Below are positions 36,965-46,024 of a DNA stretch of 64,000 nucleotides, in pieces. Position 1 is the stretch's first letter. Each line of letters begins with the position of its first letter. The translations under genes were made by a program, and so were the position numbers. This DNA comes from Pontibacter cellulosilyticus (GTDB lineage Bacteria > Bacteroidota > Bacteroidia > Cytophagales > Hymenobacteraceae): assembly GCF_014306105.1 (NCBI RefSeq), contig NZ_JACRVF010000002.1, forward strand, positions 394,368 through 458,367, read 5' to 3'. The notes under the pieces are model-generated. The model saw only the letters and a list, made by a program, of their open reading frames with translations, had not been told where the DNA came from and did not search any database.

Positions 36965-37471
36965 ATGCAAGATGCTTTGGAAACAATAGATCACTTGTTG
37001 GGTATTGGGGTTGAGTCACTAAGTTGGTGGCAAATGTCTTTAAGGGCCATTGTTGTATTTTTCGCAGCGCTGGCCATTATCCGGATGGGTAACCACCGCA
37101 TTTTTGGTAAGAATACGGCTTTTGACATTATATTAGGGATTATTTACGGCTCGGTTTTAAGTCGTGCCATAACAGGCAATTCACCTTTCTGGCCCACAAT
37201 ATTTGCAGCCTTAACCTTGGTTATATTGCACAAAATACTAGCTGTAGCGGCCTATCATTCTTCATTTGGCTTTGGCAACATGATTAAAGGCAAACCCAAA
37301 GCACTGGTTAAAGACGGGGAATTGCAAAGGGATACAATGCGCAGCAGCAGCGTAACCGAAAACGATATAAAAGAGGCGCTCCGTAACGCGGGGCATAAGC
37401 CCGAGATCAGCAGCATTTACAGAGCCTATTTGGAGCGAAGCGGAGACATAAGTATAGTTTGTAAAGAATAA
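36965..37471 (+). CDS. DUF421-family (YetF-like) membrane protein
   Basis: A 168-residue protein with two or three N-terminal helices (about 25-45 and 60-95) and a soluble C-terminal domain (KPKALVKDGELQRDTMRSS near 112, then a DUF421 tail VTENDIKEALRNAGHK). YetF-type proteins influence membrane and sporulation-like processes in other phyla; role here unknown. It ends against a long palindromic terminator. Confidence 0.8.
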   Translation: MQDALETIDHLLGIGVESLSWWQMSLRAIVVFFAALAIIRMGNHRIFGKNTAFDIILGIIYGSVLSRAITGNSPFWPTIFAALTLVILHKILAVAAYHSSFGFGNMIKGKPKALVKDGELQRDTMRSSSVTENDIKEALRNAGHKPEISSIYRAYLERSGDISIVCKE

Positions 37472-37474
37472 GGC

Positions 37475-37526
37475 ACAAAACAAAGCGGCCTCTTCTGCAA
37501 TTGCAGAAGAGGCCGCTTTGTTTTGT
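37475..37526. terminator. Bidirectional terminator, 52-base perfect palindrome
   Basis: Arms of 26 bases (37475-37500 and 37501-37526) with no unpaired centre; the core is AGCGGCCTCTTCTGCAA and its complement, framed by A- and T-rich ends. It lies between the convergent DUF421 and trxA genes. Confidence 0.9.
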
Positions 37527-37536
37527 CTGAAAACAC

Positions 37537-37863
37537 TTATGCCATTTGGGCATCCAGCTTCTGAGACAGGATATTTTTAGGTACAGCACCAACCTGCTTA
37601 TCTACAACCTCGCCGTTCTTAAAAACAAGAAGCGTTGGTATGCTTCGGATACCAAATTTGGCAGAAGTCTGTGGGTTAGCGTCTACGTCGACCTTACCAA
37701 TAACGGCTTTGCCTTCGTACTCGCCAGCAAGCTCTTCTACAATCGGGCCTACCATGCGGCAAGGTCCGCACCACTCTGCCCAAAAGTCTACTAATACTGG
37801 TTTATCTGAATTGATGATCTCATCAAAATTCGCGTCTGTGATCTCTATTGCTTTGTTAGCCAT
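37537..37863 (-). CDS. trxA: Thioredoxin
   Basis: A 108-residue thioredoxin, normal length. The redox site WCGPC is at residues 31-35 (FWAEWCGPCRMVGP), with FGIRSIPTLLVF and its cis-proline further on. It reduces disulfides in the cytoplasm. It has a strong promoter (37910-37940). Confidence 0.96.
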   Translation of the reverse strand: MANKAIEITDANFDEIINSDKPVLVDFWAEWCGPCRMVGPIVEELAGEYEGKAVIGKVDVDANPQTSAKFGIRSIPTLLVFKNGEVVDKQVGAVPKNILSQKLDAQMA

Positions 37864-37909
37864 AACTTTAACGGTTTGTTGTGTTAAATTCTGTTCTTAA
37901 ATATAGTAA

Positions 37910-37940
37910 CAAATATAGGTTTGGCAAATATCTGCCCAAA
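37910..37940 (-). promoter_or_regulatory. Bacteroidota-type promoter of trxA
   Basis: TTTG (37940-37937) and TATATTTG (37917-37910) with a 19-base gap, a perfect match to the TTTG-N19-TAnnTTTG pattern. The start codon is about 40 bases further on. Confidence 0.75.
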
Positions 37941-38304
37941 CTCTGTTTACCTGACAAGCTGTCCTGTTAGTTATACGTTTTAGTGTTACTGTATCTGTTT
38001 ACTTACGACAAATAGCAGTTGCAAGTATAAATTGTTTGTATAAACAAATGTTGTAAATAAAAGTTTTGCGAGCAAAAGCAACGGTATAATAAAGTAAACT
38101 TTCCGCATTATAGTAGCGAAGGCAAAACAACCAGCAATGTGTAAAGGCCAGGCGCAGAGAAAGGGGCTTAAGGTCTTTATTCTAGCATCAGTCTGTAAAA
38201 CCCTAGAAGCAGCAGGCAACTTTAGCCATTGTTTGAGCATCTAAGGTAGTGTGGCGGTAACAAAACTGATATACAGCCATACTGTACCTGCTAAACCTAA
38301 AACT
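37941..38304. other. Intergenic gap without a supported gene
   Basis: About 360 bases between divergent trxA and the S41 peptidase. An 84-codon frame exists on the minus strand but I do not support it. I see no hairpins or repeats here. Confidence 0.5.
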
Positions 38305-40008
38305 ATGAAATTACCAAAGACGTGCTTTTTGCTCGTACTAGCGTGCTTTATCTTAAACTATACTAATGCCGCTCCAAAACCACTCGGCAAAAAAACAATT
38401 GAGCGTGTAGCAACCTTTACTAAAGTATGGGGGCTAATGAAGTATTACCACCCAGAGGTGGCAGCAGGAAGTATAAACTGGGATTCTGTATTTGTGGCTC
38501 TTACTCCCAAGGTGGCAGAGGCCCAAAACCAACAGGAGTTTGATGCGCTGATGGAAGATTTATATACTTCTGTTCCTGCCCCAACACTTGCCGATAGCTA
38601 CAACATTCCGAAAGCAGATACTACAAAGACTGTCTTTGCTGTAAGTGAGATCGCTGACTACAAAGTAAGCGTTGTCTTAAAGCAGCAGCTCAGAAACCTC
38701 TATGAACGGCACCTGCCTCTGCAGAGTAGGTACATTACCAATAAGTATAAAGAGTATACGTTAGATTATATCCGATTTATAGAAGATCCGCTGGATAAAG
38801 TAACTTATCCGGAGAGTGAAATACGGTTATTAGCCTTGGCTCGCTACTGGAACACCATCAATTATTTTTATCCGCACAAGTATAGTATAGGTAAAGCTTG
38901 GGAACGAGTACTGCTGCAGTATATACCTGTGTTCGCCAATGCACCTAACGAACTGGATTACCATCTGGCAATACAGCGCCTCAACAAAGAGTTAGTAGAT
39001 ACCCACAGCTTTGTAAGCAGCCCAATTATTAACGCAATGTGGGGGCCAAATCCACATTTTATGGTTGGCTACATGGATGGCAAGTATGTAATTACCAGCC
39101 TTAAGTCTGATTCTATCGCTAAAGCTGAAGATGTCAGAGTAGGGGATATACTTGTAAGTATAAATGGTAAACCTATAAAGCAACGTATGAAAGAGCTCTG
39201 GCCGCTAATGGTCGGTTCTAACAGAGCAGCTACGCACCGCGATGTTGCTATCTACCTCTTAAACATAGATGCAAAAGCTTCCGCGACTATTGACCTGAAA
39301 AGAAACGGCAGCCGCCTTACCAGAACCATAAGCCGATATCCGTATCAGGAGTTGGTTAAACTGAGCGACAAGCCAAAACAGCAGAACCTGTGGCGGGAAG
39401 TAGCAGAAAATGTGTATTGGGTAAATTTCGGGGCAATTCAAGATACTGCTAAACTACGGAGTTTGTTTGAGGACCTGAAGAAAGCTGAAACTGTGATCAT
39501 GGATCTTAGGAGGTATCCAAATTACCAGGTTTACATGATGGCCTTACCGGCATTGCTCTCCGGCAGCTTTCAAACTTCTACAGTAATAAACGCGCAGGTA
39601 AATTTTCCTGGATTGTTTACAGAAAGTAAATCGATATTTGAGCGTACCGATACCTCTAAATTAGCTGCATATAGCGGCCGTATGATTGTATTGGTAAACG
39701 AGCACACACAAAGTTTAGGAGAGAGTTTTGCCTTTACATTAGCTCTACGACCAAACACAACAATTTTAGGTTCACAAACAGCTGGAACCACAGGCAACAT
39801 CACTTGGCTATCTTTGCCCGGAGGAGCACGCATTGCCTTTACCGGTGTGGGTGAGCATGGAGTAGACTATTCATTTGAGCAGCGAAAAGGAGTGAAGATA
39901 GACAAAGTAGTAAAACCAACTATTGATAGTATAGCCGCAGGCAAGGATGCAGTATTAGATGCCGCTGTTGAGGAGGCCAGAAAGCTTTCTGTAACTACTA
40001 AAAGATAG
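38305..40008 (+). CDS. S41-family C-terminal processing peptidase
   Basis: About 567 residues from the ATG at 38305 (MKLPKTCFLLVLACFIL), a good signal peptide; the frame is open from 38251 (GTG). A PDZ domain lies near residue 270 (SIAKAEDVRVGDILVSINGKPIKQR). The tail-specific protease domain follows, with the nucleophile in HTQSLGESFAF and then GSQTAGTTGNI. Usually periplasmic, cleaving proteins at hydrophobic C termini. It stands alone. Confidence 0.85.
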   Translation: MKLPKTCFLLVLACFILNYTNAAPKPLGKKTIERVATFTKVWGLMKYYHPEVAAGSINWDSVFVALTPKVAEAQNQQEFDALMEDLYTSVPAPTLADSYNIPKADTTKTVFAVSEIADYKVSVVLKQQLRNLYERHLPLQSRYITNKYKEYTLDYIRFIEDPLDKVTYPESEIRLLALARYWNTINYFYPHKYSIGKAWERVLLQYIPVFANAPNELDYHLAIQRLNKELVDTHSFVSSPIINAMWGPNPHFMVGYMDGKYVITSLKSDSIAKAEDVRVGDILVSINGKPIKQRMKELWPLMVGSNRAATHRDVAIYLLNIDAKASATIDLKRNGSRLTRTISRYPYQELVKLSDKPKQQNLWREVAENVYWVNFGAIQDTAKLRSLFEDLKKAETVIMDLRRYPNYQVYMMALPALLSGSFQTSTVINAQVNFPGLFTESKSIFERTDTSKLAAYSGRMIVLVNEHTQSLGESFAFTLALRPNTTILGSQTAGTTGNITWLSLPGGARIAFTGVGEHGVDYSFEQRKGVKIDKVVKPTIDSIAAGKDAVLDAAVEEARKLSVTTKR

Positions 40009-40190
40009 GCAGGTTTAAGCACCATGTACTATGGGTATTGTGCGGATTCAAACAATGTATGTTCAAAATCGCGCGTGTTTAGGTGATAAGTGTGTTTGTA
40101 AGTGTTTGATAAATAAATTGTTGTGAGATTGGTGTAATATTGGCTATGGCTGTGGCATTGATCTTATCTGTCACACAAAAAAGTAAAGCC

Positions 40191-40685
40191 ATGAAGAACA
40201 GTTACTTAAATCGCCTTAGCCAGTCATTACCGTTTGCAGCTATTTTGCTAATAGCTGTCATCTGCAGCAGCTATATTCAAAAGCAGCAGGATAAAAATAG
40301 CTATACAGGTAAAGAGTTTAAATCTCTGCGTTGGCTGGAAGGTACCTGGAAGGGAACAGCTGACGGTGAAGCTCCTTTCTTTGAAAAGTATGAGTTTGTA
40401 AATGACACGCTCATGCAGATTACCTACTACAGCGACTCCTCTCTAAAAAAGGGAAGTACGGATGGTGGTGTATACTTTTCAGGAGGTAAAATCTACCATA
40501 ACTATAAGTCAGCATTATGGGAGCTAAAGCAGCTGGATGGTAAGTCGGCAGCTTTTGTACCACTCAGGAGAGCCAGTAACTCTTTTACCTGGAAGTATAC
40601 TTCGCCTAATGAATGGACAGCAACTTTGTTTGCTGCCAACGACTCTAAGGGGAAAACTTACCGGCTCCAGCGCATTAAGAAATAA
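40191..40685 (+). CDS. Membrane-anchored DUF6265-like protein
   Basis: About 164 residues from the ATG at 40191 (MKNSYLNRL); a TTG at 40140 would lengthen it. It has an N-terminal helix, then FKSLRWLEGTWKGTADGEAPFFEKYEF, the pattern of DUF6265-type lipocalin-like domains, and strands ending FTWKYTSPNEWTATLFA. Function unknown. Confidence 0.6.
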   Translation: MKNSYLNRLSQSLPFAAILLIAVICSSYIQKQQDKNSYTGKEFKSLRWLEGTWKGTADGEAPFFEKYEFVNDTLMQITYYSDSSLKKGSTDGGVYFSGGKIYHNYKSALWELKQLDGKSAAFVPLRRASNSFTWKYTSPNEWTATLFAANDSKGKTYRLQRIKK

Positions 40686-40705
40686 TTGTTAGTTGTTTGT
40701 GTTTG

Positions 40706-40745
40706 TTTAAAGAGGTACGCTACTACGGTGGCGTACCTCTTTAAA
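40706..40745. terminator. Terminator-like hairpin
   Basis: Two 15-base arms (40706-40720, 40731-40745; TTTAAAGAGGTACGC and its complement) with a 10-base loop, between the convergent DUF6265-like and dnaE genes. Confidence 0.75.
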
Positions 40746-40769
40746 CCTTTATTAGGTACACAGGAAGGC

Positions 40770-40806
40770 AATCCTGTCCATCCAAAAATCCTAGAAATCC
40801 TGATCC
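40770..40806. repeat. ATCCTGT-spaced repeat, copy 2
   Basis: AATCCTGTCCATCC, then AATCCTAGAAATCCTG; related to 31216-31258. It touches the dnaE stop codon. Confidence 0.55.
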
Positions 40807-43800
40807 TATAGAAGCTTACACTCGCCCAGTCCCAGATCCTTTATTGAACTCAGGAACAGTTTTGGGTCGATTCTATACTTTCTGGAGTAGGTTGGCAATG
40901 CAAGTTTTTCCTCTGGCACATGCAGCATGATTTCCAGCCGTTTCTGTCCAGGGCTTGTGACGATGGCGTTTTCTAAGGCTTCGGCCAGGTTTGGTGTGAA
41001 AAGCTGCAGGTTAACATTTACCTGAACACCCTGCGCCATTTTATCTAACACATCACCCAACAGTTGAATGTTCTGCGGCTTCAGTTCCCACTGGTCTTCG
41101 GTTTTATAGCGCAGCTGCACTTTGCCCCTTATAAACAAGTATAAACCCATCTTCAGGTAAGGCGAAAACTTTACGTAATCTTCTCCAAACAACGCCATCT
41201 GCATCGAAGTGTCGTAATCTTCAATAGTAAACAGGGCAAATGGATTACCATTCTTAGCCGTACGGATTACCACATCGGTCACCATACCGGCCACGTTCAC
41301 ATCGCGGTTTTTATACTCCTCAATCTTATTAAGAGGACAAGTGCAGTAAGAGTCTATCTCCAGCTTGAACTGATCCAGCGGGTGGCCCGACATGTAGAAA
41401 CCTACTACCTCTTTTTCGCGGCGAAGCATTTCGGCCTGCGTCCATACAGGTACTTCCGGTATTTTCGGCAGTGGAGCTGCTACTGCGGCACCGCCACCGA
41501 ACAGCGACTGCTGCGCGGCTTGCTGCTCTGCCTGGTAACTGTTACCATAACGAACTGCCTTTTCCAGTAAAGGCATACTCTCGCCTTCAGGTATTTCTAT
41601 CAGCTGAGCCCGGTGGTATAGCTGCCACGAATCGAAACTACCAGCCAAGGCCATACTTTCGAATGTCTTCTTATTTACCGCACGCAAGTTAATGCGCTTG
41701 GCAAAATCAAATATATCCTGGTACGGGCCATTGGCCTCACGCTCCGAAATAATGGCATCCACGGCAGCTTCACCAGTTCCTTTTATGGCAGCCAGGCCAA
41801 AACGAATCTGCCCCTGCTCATTCACGTTGAATTTGAGCAACGATTCATTCACATCCGGGCCAAGTACGTCTACGCCTTGCTTGCGTGCTTCCTCGATAAA
41901 GAACGTCACCTTTTTGATGTCGTTCATGTTGTTGGTCAACACAGCAGCCATGTACTCGGCAGGGTAGTGAGCCTTCAGGTAACCTGTCTGGTATGCTACA
42001 ACAGAGTAAGCAGCAGAGTGGGAGCGGTTGAAGCCGTACTGCGCAAACTTCTCCATCACGTCGAATACCTCAGAGGCCTTTTTGGCAGGAATCTTATGAA
42101 TTTCAGCGGCTCCGGCAATGAACTTCTCACGCTCCTCGGCCATCTTCTTCATGTCCTTCTTACCCATGGCGCGGCGCAGCAAGTCGGCACCACCCAGCGA
42201 GTAACCCGCCAGAATCTGGGCCGTCTGCATGATCTGCTCCTGGTACACCATGATACCGTAAGAGTAGTTCAGGATTGGCTCCAGCAGCTCGTGCGGGTAT
42301 TCCACTTCCTCTTTACCGTGCTTTCGGTTAATGAAGTTCGGGATGAACTGCATCGGGCCCGGACGGTAAAGGGCGTTCATGGCAATCAAGTCTTCAATGT
42401 TGGTAGGCTGTAGGTCCTTGAGGTACATGCGCATACCCTCCGACTCGAACTGAAACGTACCAATAGTGTCACCCCGCTGGTAAAGCTGGTAGGTTTTCTC
42501 GTCATCTATCGGAATCTCGTCTATGTCAATCTCAACGCCATGGTTCTTCTTGATCAACTCCAGCGCATCTTTAATGATAGTCAGGGTTTTCAGGCCCAGA
42601 AAGTCCATCTTCAGCATGCCGGCACTCTCGATCACCTTACCGTCGAACTGCGTTACCAGCAGGTCGGCGTCTTTGGAGGTAGAAACCGGGATATAGTTTG
42701 TGATATCGTCCGGCGCGATGATCACACCCGCTGCGTGGATACCGGTGTTACGCACCGAACCTTCGAGCTTTTCAGCCAGCTTCAGTACGGCGGCACGGTG
42801 GTCTGTGCCTTCGCGGATGGCGGCCAGGTCCAGGTTCTCCATAAAAGCCTTTGCCAGCGTGGTGCCTGGGGTGTCAGGTACCATTTTCGCCAGTTCGTTG
42901 GCTTCGGCCAGTGGTAATGAGGTGGAACGCGCTACGTCTTTGATAGACGACTTGGCGGCCATGGTACCAAATGTAATAATCTGGGCTACCTGCGTTTTGC
43001 CATACTTGTCCACCACGTAGTCGATCACGCGCTGGCGGTTCACGTCGTCAAAGTCAATATCAATATCGGGCATGGATACACGCTCCGGATTGAGGAATCG
43101 CTCAAACAGCAGGTTATACTTAATCGGGTCAATGTTAGTGATACCGATGCAGTAGGCTACCGCAGATCCAGCCGCAGAACCACGGCCCGGCCCCACGAAT
43201 ACCCCCATGTCGCGGCCACGGTTGATGAAGTCCTGCACAATGAGGAAGTAACCTGCAAAGCCCATTGTCTCCACAATGCGTAACTCATAGTCCAGTCGCT
43301 CTTCTACCTCAGGTGTAATGTCGGTGTAGCGCTTCTTGGCACCTTCGAATGTCAGGTGGCGCAGGTAAGCATCAGGGCCAGCATGCTCCGGCGGAATCGG
43401 GAAGTTAGGCAGCAGGATGTCGCGCTTCAGCTTTGGTGGCGTTATTTTGTCAACGATATCGTTGGTATTGTCCACCGACTCCGGCACATCCTTGAACAGC
43501 TCGTTCATCTCGGCCTGCGTCTTGAAGTAGAACTGGTCGTTCGGGAAACCAAAACGCGTTTTCGGACCCGCTTCATCAATGCGGTTCAGCATCTGGCGCA
43601 CGCCAGACTGATGGCCATACTTGTTGCGTACGTTCTCCACCGTATCATAAATCACTTTCTGGTCATCAGACAAAAAGCGATAATATTTTGTAGTAAAGTC
43701 ACCAACCGGAGTAGATTGATCCTCGCCGGTGTTCACGCACAGCAGGATATCGTGGGCATTCCAGTCTTCCTGGTCTACATAGTGCGAGTCGTTGGTGCAG

Positions 43801-44429
43801 ATAACTTTTACGTTATACTTCTTGGCCCACTTCAGAAGCACCTGGTTGATATCTTCCTGGCTTTTGCCGGTGCCGTCAATATTCATCAGGCCGTGGCGTT
43901 GTATCTCGATGTAGTAGTCCTCCCCGAACACATCCAGCCACCACTTAAAAATCTCCTCGGCTTCGTCCTCAGTTTTCCAAAGTATAGCCTGCGGAACCTC
44001 GGCACCAATACAGCAGCTGGTGGCAATCAAGCCTTTGCTATACTTTAACAGCAGCTCCTTGTCAATACGAGGCCATTTGCTGTACATCCCCTCGATGTAG
44101 GACATGGAGCAGAGCTTGGCTAGGTTCTGATAACCTTCCTGATCTTTAGCAAGCAGCAACTGGTGGTGGCGCACATCCTTTACTTCTTTGCTGAAAGTTT
44201 TTTGATGGCGGTCCGTTACCAAATAAAACTCACAGCCCACGATCGGCTTCACGTTATACTTGTTGGCCTCGTTCACGAAGTTGAAAGCGGCAAACATGTT
44301 TCCGTGGTCGGTCATGGCGACAGCGGGCATACCATCGGCCTGCGCTTTTTTCATGAGCGCGCTGATGCTGGCCTGGCCGTCGAGCAGCGAGTACTGAGTA
44401 TGGGTGTGTAAATGCGAAAAAACTGGCAA
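40806..44429 (-). CDS. dnaE: DNA polymerase III subunit alpha
   Basis: A 1207-residue replicative polymerase. The N-terminal PHP domain begins SHLHTHTQYSLLDGQ. The palm has FVGPGRGSAAGSAVAY near residue 410 and the catalytic aspartates in PDIDIDFDD near 453. Thumb and fingers follow, then an OB fold near 1015 (NVAGMVTDVVIRTAKNGNPF). The start is a TTG at 44429; there is no in-frame ATG before an upstream stop. Dedicated replication polymerase for the chromosome. An inverted repeat lies immediately upstream. Confidence 0.96.
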   Translation of the reverse strand: MPVFSHLHTHTQYSLLDGQASISALMKKAQADGMPAVAMTDHGNMFAAFNFVNEANKYNVKPIVGCEFYLVTDRHQKTFSKEVKDVRHHQLLLAKDQEGYQNLAKLCSMSYIEGMYSKWPRIDKELLLKYSKGLIATSCCIGAEVPQAILWKTEDEAEEIFKWWLDVFGEDYYIEIQRHGLMNIDGTGKSQEDINQVLLKWAKKYNVKVICTNDSHYVDQEDWNAHDILLCVNTGEDQSTPVGDFTTKYYRFLSDDQKVIYDTVENVRNKYGHQSGVRQMLNRIDEAGPKTRFGFPNDQFYFKTQAEMNELFKDVPESVDNTNDIVDKITPPKLKRDILLPNFPIPPEHAGPDAYLRHLTFEGAKKRYTDITPEVEERLDYELRIVETMGFAGYFLIVQDFINRGRDMGVFVGPGRGSAAGSAVAYCIGITNIDPIKYNLLFERFLNPERVSMPDIDIDFDDVNRQRVIDYVVDKYGKTQVAQIITFGTMAAKSSIKDVARSTSLPLAEANELAKMVPDTPGTTLAKAFMENLDLAAIREGTDHRAAVLKLAEKLEGSVRNTGIHAAGVIIAPDDITNYIPVSTSKDADLLVTQFDGKVIESAGMLKMDFLGLKTLTIIKDALELIKKNHGVEIDIDEIPIDDEKTYQLYQRGDTIGTFQFESEGMRMYLKDLQPTNIEDLIAMNALYRPGPMQFIPNFINRKHGKEEVEYPHELLEPILNYSYGIMVYQEQIMQTAQILAGYSLGGADLLRRAMGKKDMKKMAEEREKFIAGAAEIHKIPAKKASEVFDVMEKFAQYGFNRSHSAAYSVVAYQTGYLKAHYPAEYMAAVLTNNMNDIKKVTFFIEEARKQGVDVLGPDVNESLLKFNVNEQGQIRFGLAAIKGTGEAAVDAIISEREANGPYQDIFDFAKRINLRAVNKKTFESMALAGSFDSWQLYHRAQLIEIPEGESMPLLEKAVRYGNSYQAEQQAAQQSLFGGGAAVAAPLPKIPEVPVWTQAEMLRREKEVVGFYMSGHPLDQFKLEIDSYCTCPLNKIEEYKNRDVNVAGMVTDVVIRTAKNGNPFALFTIEDYDTSMQMALFGEDYVKFSPYLKMGLYLFIRGKVQLRYKTEDQWELKPQNIQLLGDVLDKMAQGVQVNVNLQLFTPNLAEALENAIVTSPGQKRLEIMLHVPEEKLALPTYSRKYRIDPKLFLSSIKDLGLGECKLL

Positions 44430-44437
44430 ATCTCTAA

Positions 44438-44591
44438 AATTAGAAATTAAAAATTATGAATTAGAAATGACTATCAAAACTAGGGTCTAAGCCCCAGTTA
44501 TATCCAAACCGATTTATTTTAGAAGCAAGTTATGATTGTAAACAATGTAAAAACATCTCTGTCTCACATTCATAATTTTTAATTTCTAATT
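44438..44591. repeat. 24-base inverted repeat pair
   Basis: Perfect arms at 44438-44461 and 44568-44591 (AATTAGAAATTAAAAATTATG in the left arm), 106 bases apart. The left arm lies 8 bases from the dnaE start codon. Arms are AT-rich. Confidence 0.75.
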
Positions 44592-44683
44592 CGGCTTAGC
44601 ACAAGCCATTATGGGATGTTAAAATTACGTAAAATAGGTTGGCTGCCCAAACTGAAAGCTGTCCATTTACCAACACACTTACC

Positions 44684-44717
44684 AACAAAAAAGCAGCAGG
44701 AAAAAGTCCTGCTGCTT
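44684..44717 (-). terminator. Intrinsic terminator of the MscS channel gene
   Basis: AAGCAGCAGG (44691-44700) and CCTGCTGCTT (44708-44717) around a 7-base loop; on the minus strand TTTTTT follows. Confidence 0.8.
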
Positions 44718-44735
44718 CTGTTTTCTCAGCTTAAA

Positions 44736-45815
44736 TTAAAGTTGCTTCTCCCTACTTTCTTCTTCCTGCTGGTTCACCACAAACAAAGTGCGTGTTGGGT
44801 AAGCTATTTCAATGCCCATGCTTTCAAACTCTCTGAATATGCGGAGGTTAATAGCCTGTTGGATGTCCATATACACCACATACGTCGGGTCAAGCACGTA
44901 GTACACTACCTCAAAGTCAAGGCTGGAGTCTCCATAGGTTTTAAAATGGGCCCTTTCGAACTCTACAGGAATTTGGCTCTCTACAATGTTTTTCAAGACA
45001 GAAGGGATGCGCTCCAGGTTTTCGTATGAAGTTTGGTAGGTTACGCCGATGGTAAAAACAATGCGCCGGCGCTGCATGCGTTTAAAGTTATGGATGCGGG
45101 AACTGGTCAGGTCGCTGTTAGCAAACACCAGTTGCTCTCCAGACAGTGTTTTGATGCGGGTAGTCTTAACACCGATGTGCTCTACAGTTCCAGTTTTATC
45201 ATCTATCACCAGGAAATCTCCCACCTCGAAAGGCTTGTCCAGAAAAATAACGAAGTAGTTAAACAAATCGCCAAGTATATTTTGCGCTGCCAGGGCCACT
45301 GCTATACCTCCTACACCCAAGCCGGCAATTACTGCCGTCAGGTCGTAGCCCATATTGTCAAGCAGAAAGCCTAAGCCTATAAACCAGATCACCACATTTA
45401 CGATTAGTGAGATGGCGCCTAACTCATTCACAGTATCTCGGTTTGGGTGCCTCCTGTGTAAGTATGATCGGATAATCAGAACAATGGAAGAGATCAGGAA
45501 CCGGATAACCATGATCGTAACGGCTACGGTTACAGCAATCTCAAGTATATCGTTGGCTCTGTCGGTTAGGGTGAGGTAGTTTAGAGAGATGTAGATGATC
45601 AGAAAGTATAAGATTGGTATACCAAACCTGCTAAAACTCTCTATCAGGTAGTTGTCGAGTCGGGTTTCAGTGCTCTTTGTCCATTTTATCAACCTTAGTA
45701 ATATGGCCCTCTTGAAGAACTTGACAAGCATTATTCCAATAAAGATGGCGCCTAGTACAATGAGATAATCTCTTACAGTGTTGTGATAGTATACTCTGTC
45801 CAGAATTTCTTCCAT
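44736..45815 (-). CDS. MscS-family mechanosensitive ion channel
   Basis: A 359-residue channel with about five N-terminal helices. The pore helix is rich in small residues (AVIAGLGVGGIAVALAAQN near residue 162), followed by the beta domain (FLDKPFEVGDFLVIDDKTGTVEHIG near 190). The C-terminal part is the alpha-beta vestibule. It opens on membrane tension to release solutes. It stands alone. Confidence 0.92.
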   Translation of the reverse strand: MEEILDRVYYHNTVRDYLIVLGAIFIGIMLVKFFKRAILLRLIKWTKSTETRLDNYLIESFSRFGIPILYFLIIYISLNYLTLTDRANDILEIAVTVAVTIMVIRFLISSIVLIIRSYLHRRHPNRDTVNELGAISLIVNVVIWFIGLGFLLDNMGYDLTAVIAGLGVGGIAVALAAQNILGDLFNYFVIFLDKPFEVGDFLVIDDKTGTVEHIGVKTTRIKTLSGEQLVFANSDLTSSRIHNFKRMQRRRIVFTIGVTYQTSYENLERIPSVLKNIVESQIPVEFERAHFKTYGDSSLDFEVVYYVLDPTYVVYMDIQQAINLRIFREFESMGIEIAYPTRTLFVVNQQEEESREKQL

Positions 45816-46024
45816 TAATAAGTATGTTTGATGATTATTCCTGCTTTTATACCGCTGTAACAGGTTTATGTTTGTGAAAATATAGTTCAGGCTGGTGCAG
45901 CAGTGTTGTATAGTTACTTGCCGTTTTATAAGTTTAATGATGCCCGTTTAAACTATAACTCCTATCCTTGAACCACACGTAAGTATAATCCTGTGCCAGG
46001 GCAGGTGCAGCGAAGTATAAATTT

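Noticed and set aside
37986..38240. 84-codon frame on the minus strand
   Set aside because: No promoter, terminator or recognisable domain; composition looks like a chance frame.
43356..44048. 230-codon frame on the plus strand
   Set aside because: Antisense to dnaE; a shadow caused by codon bias.
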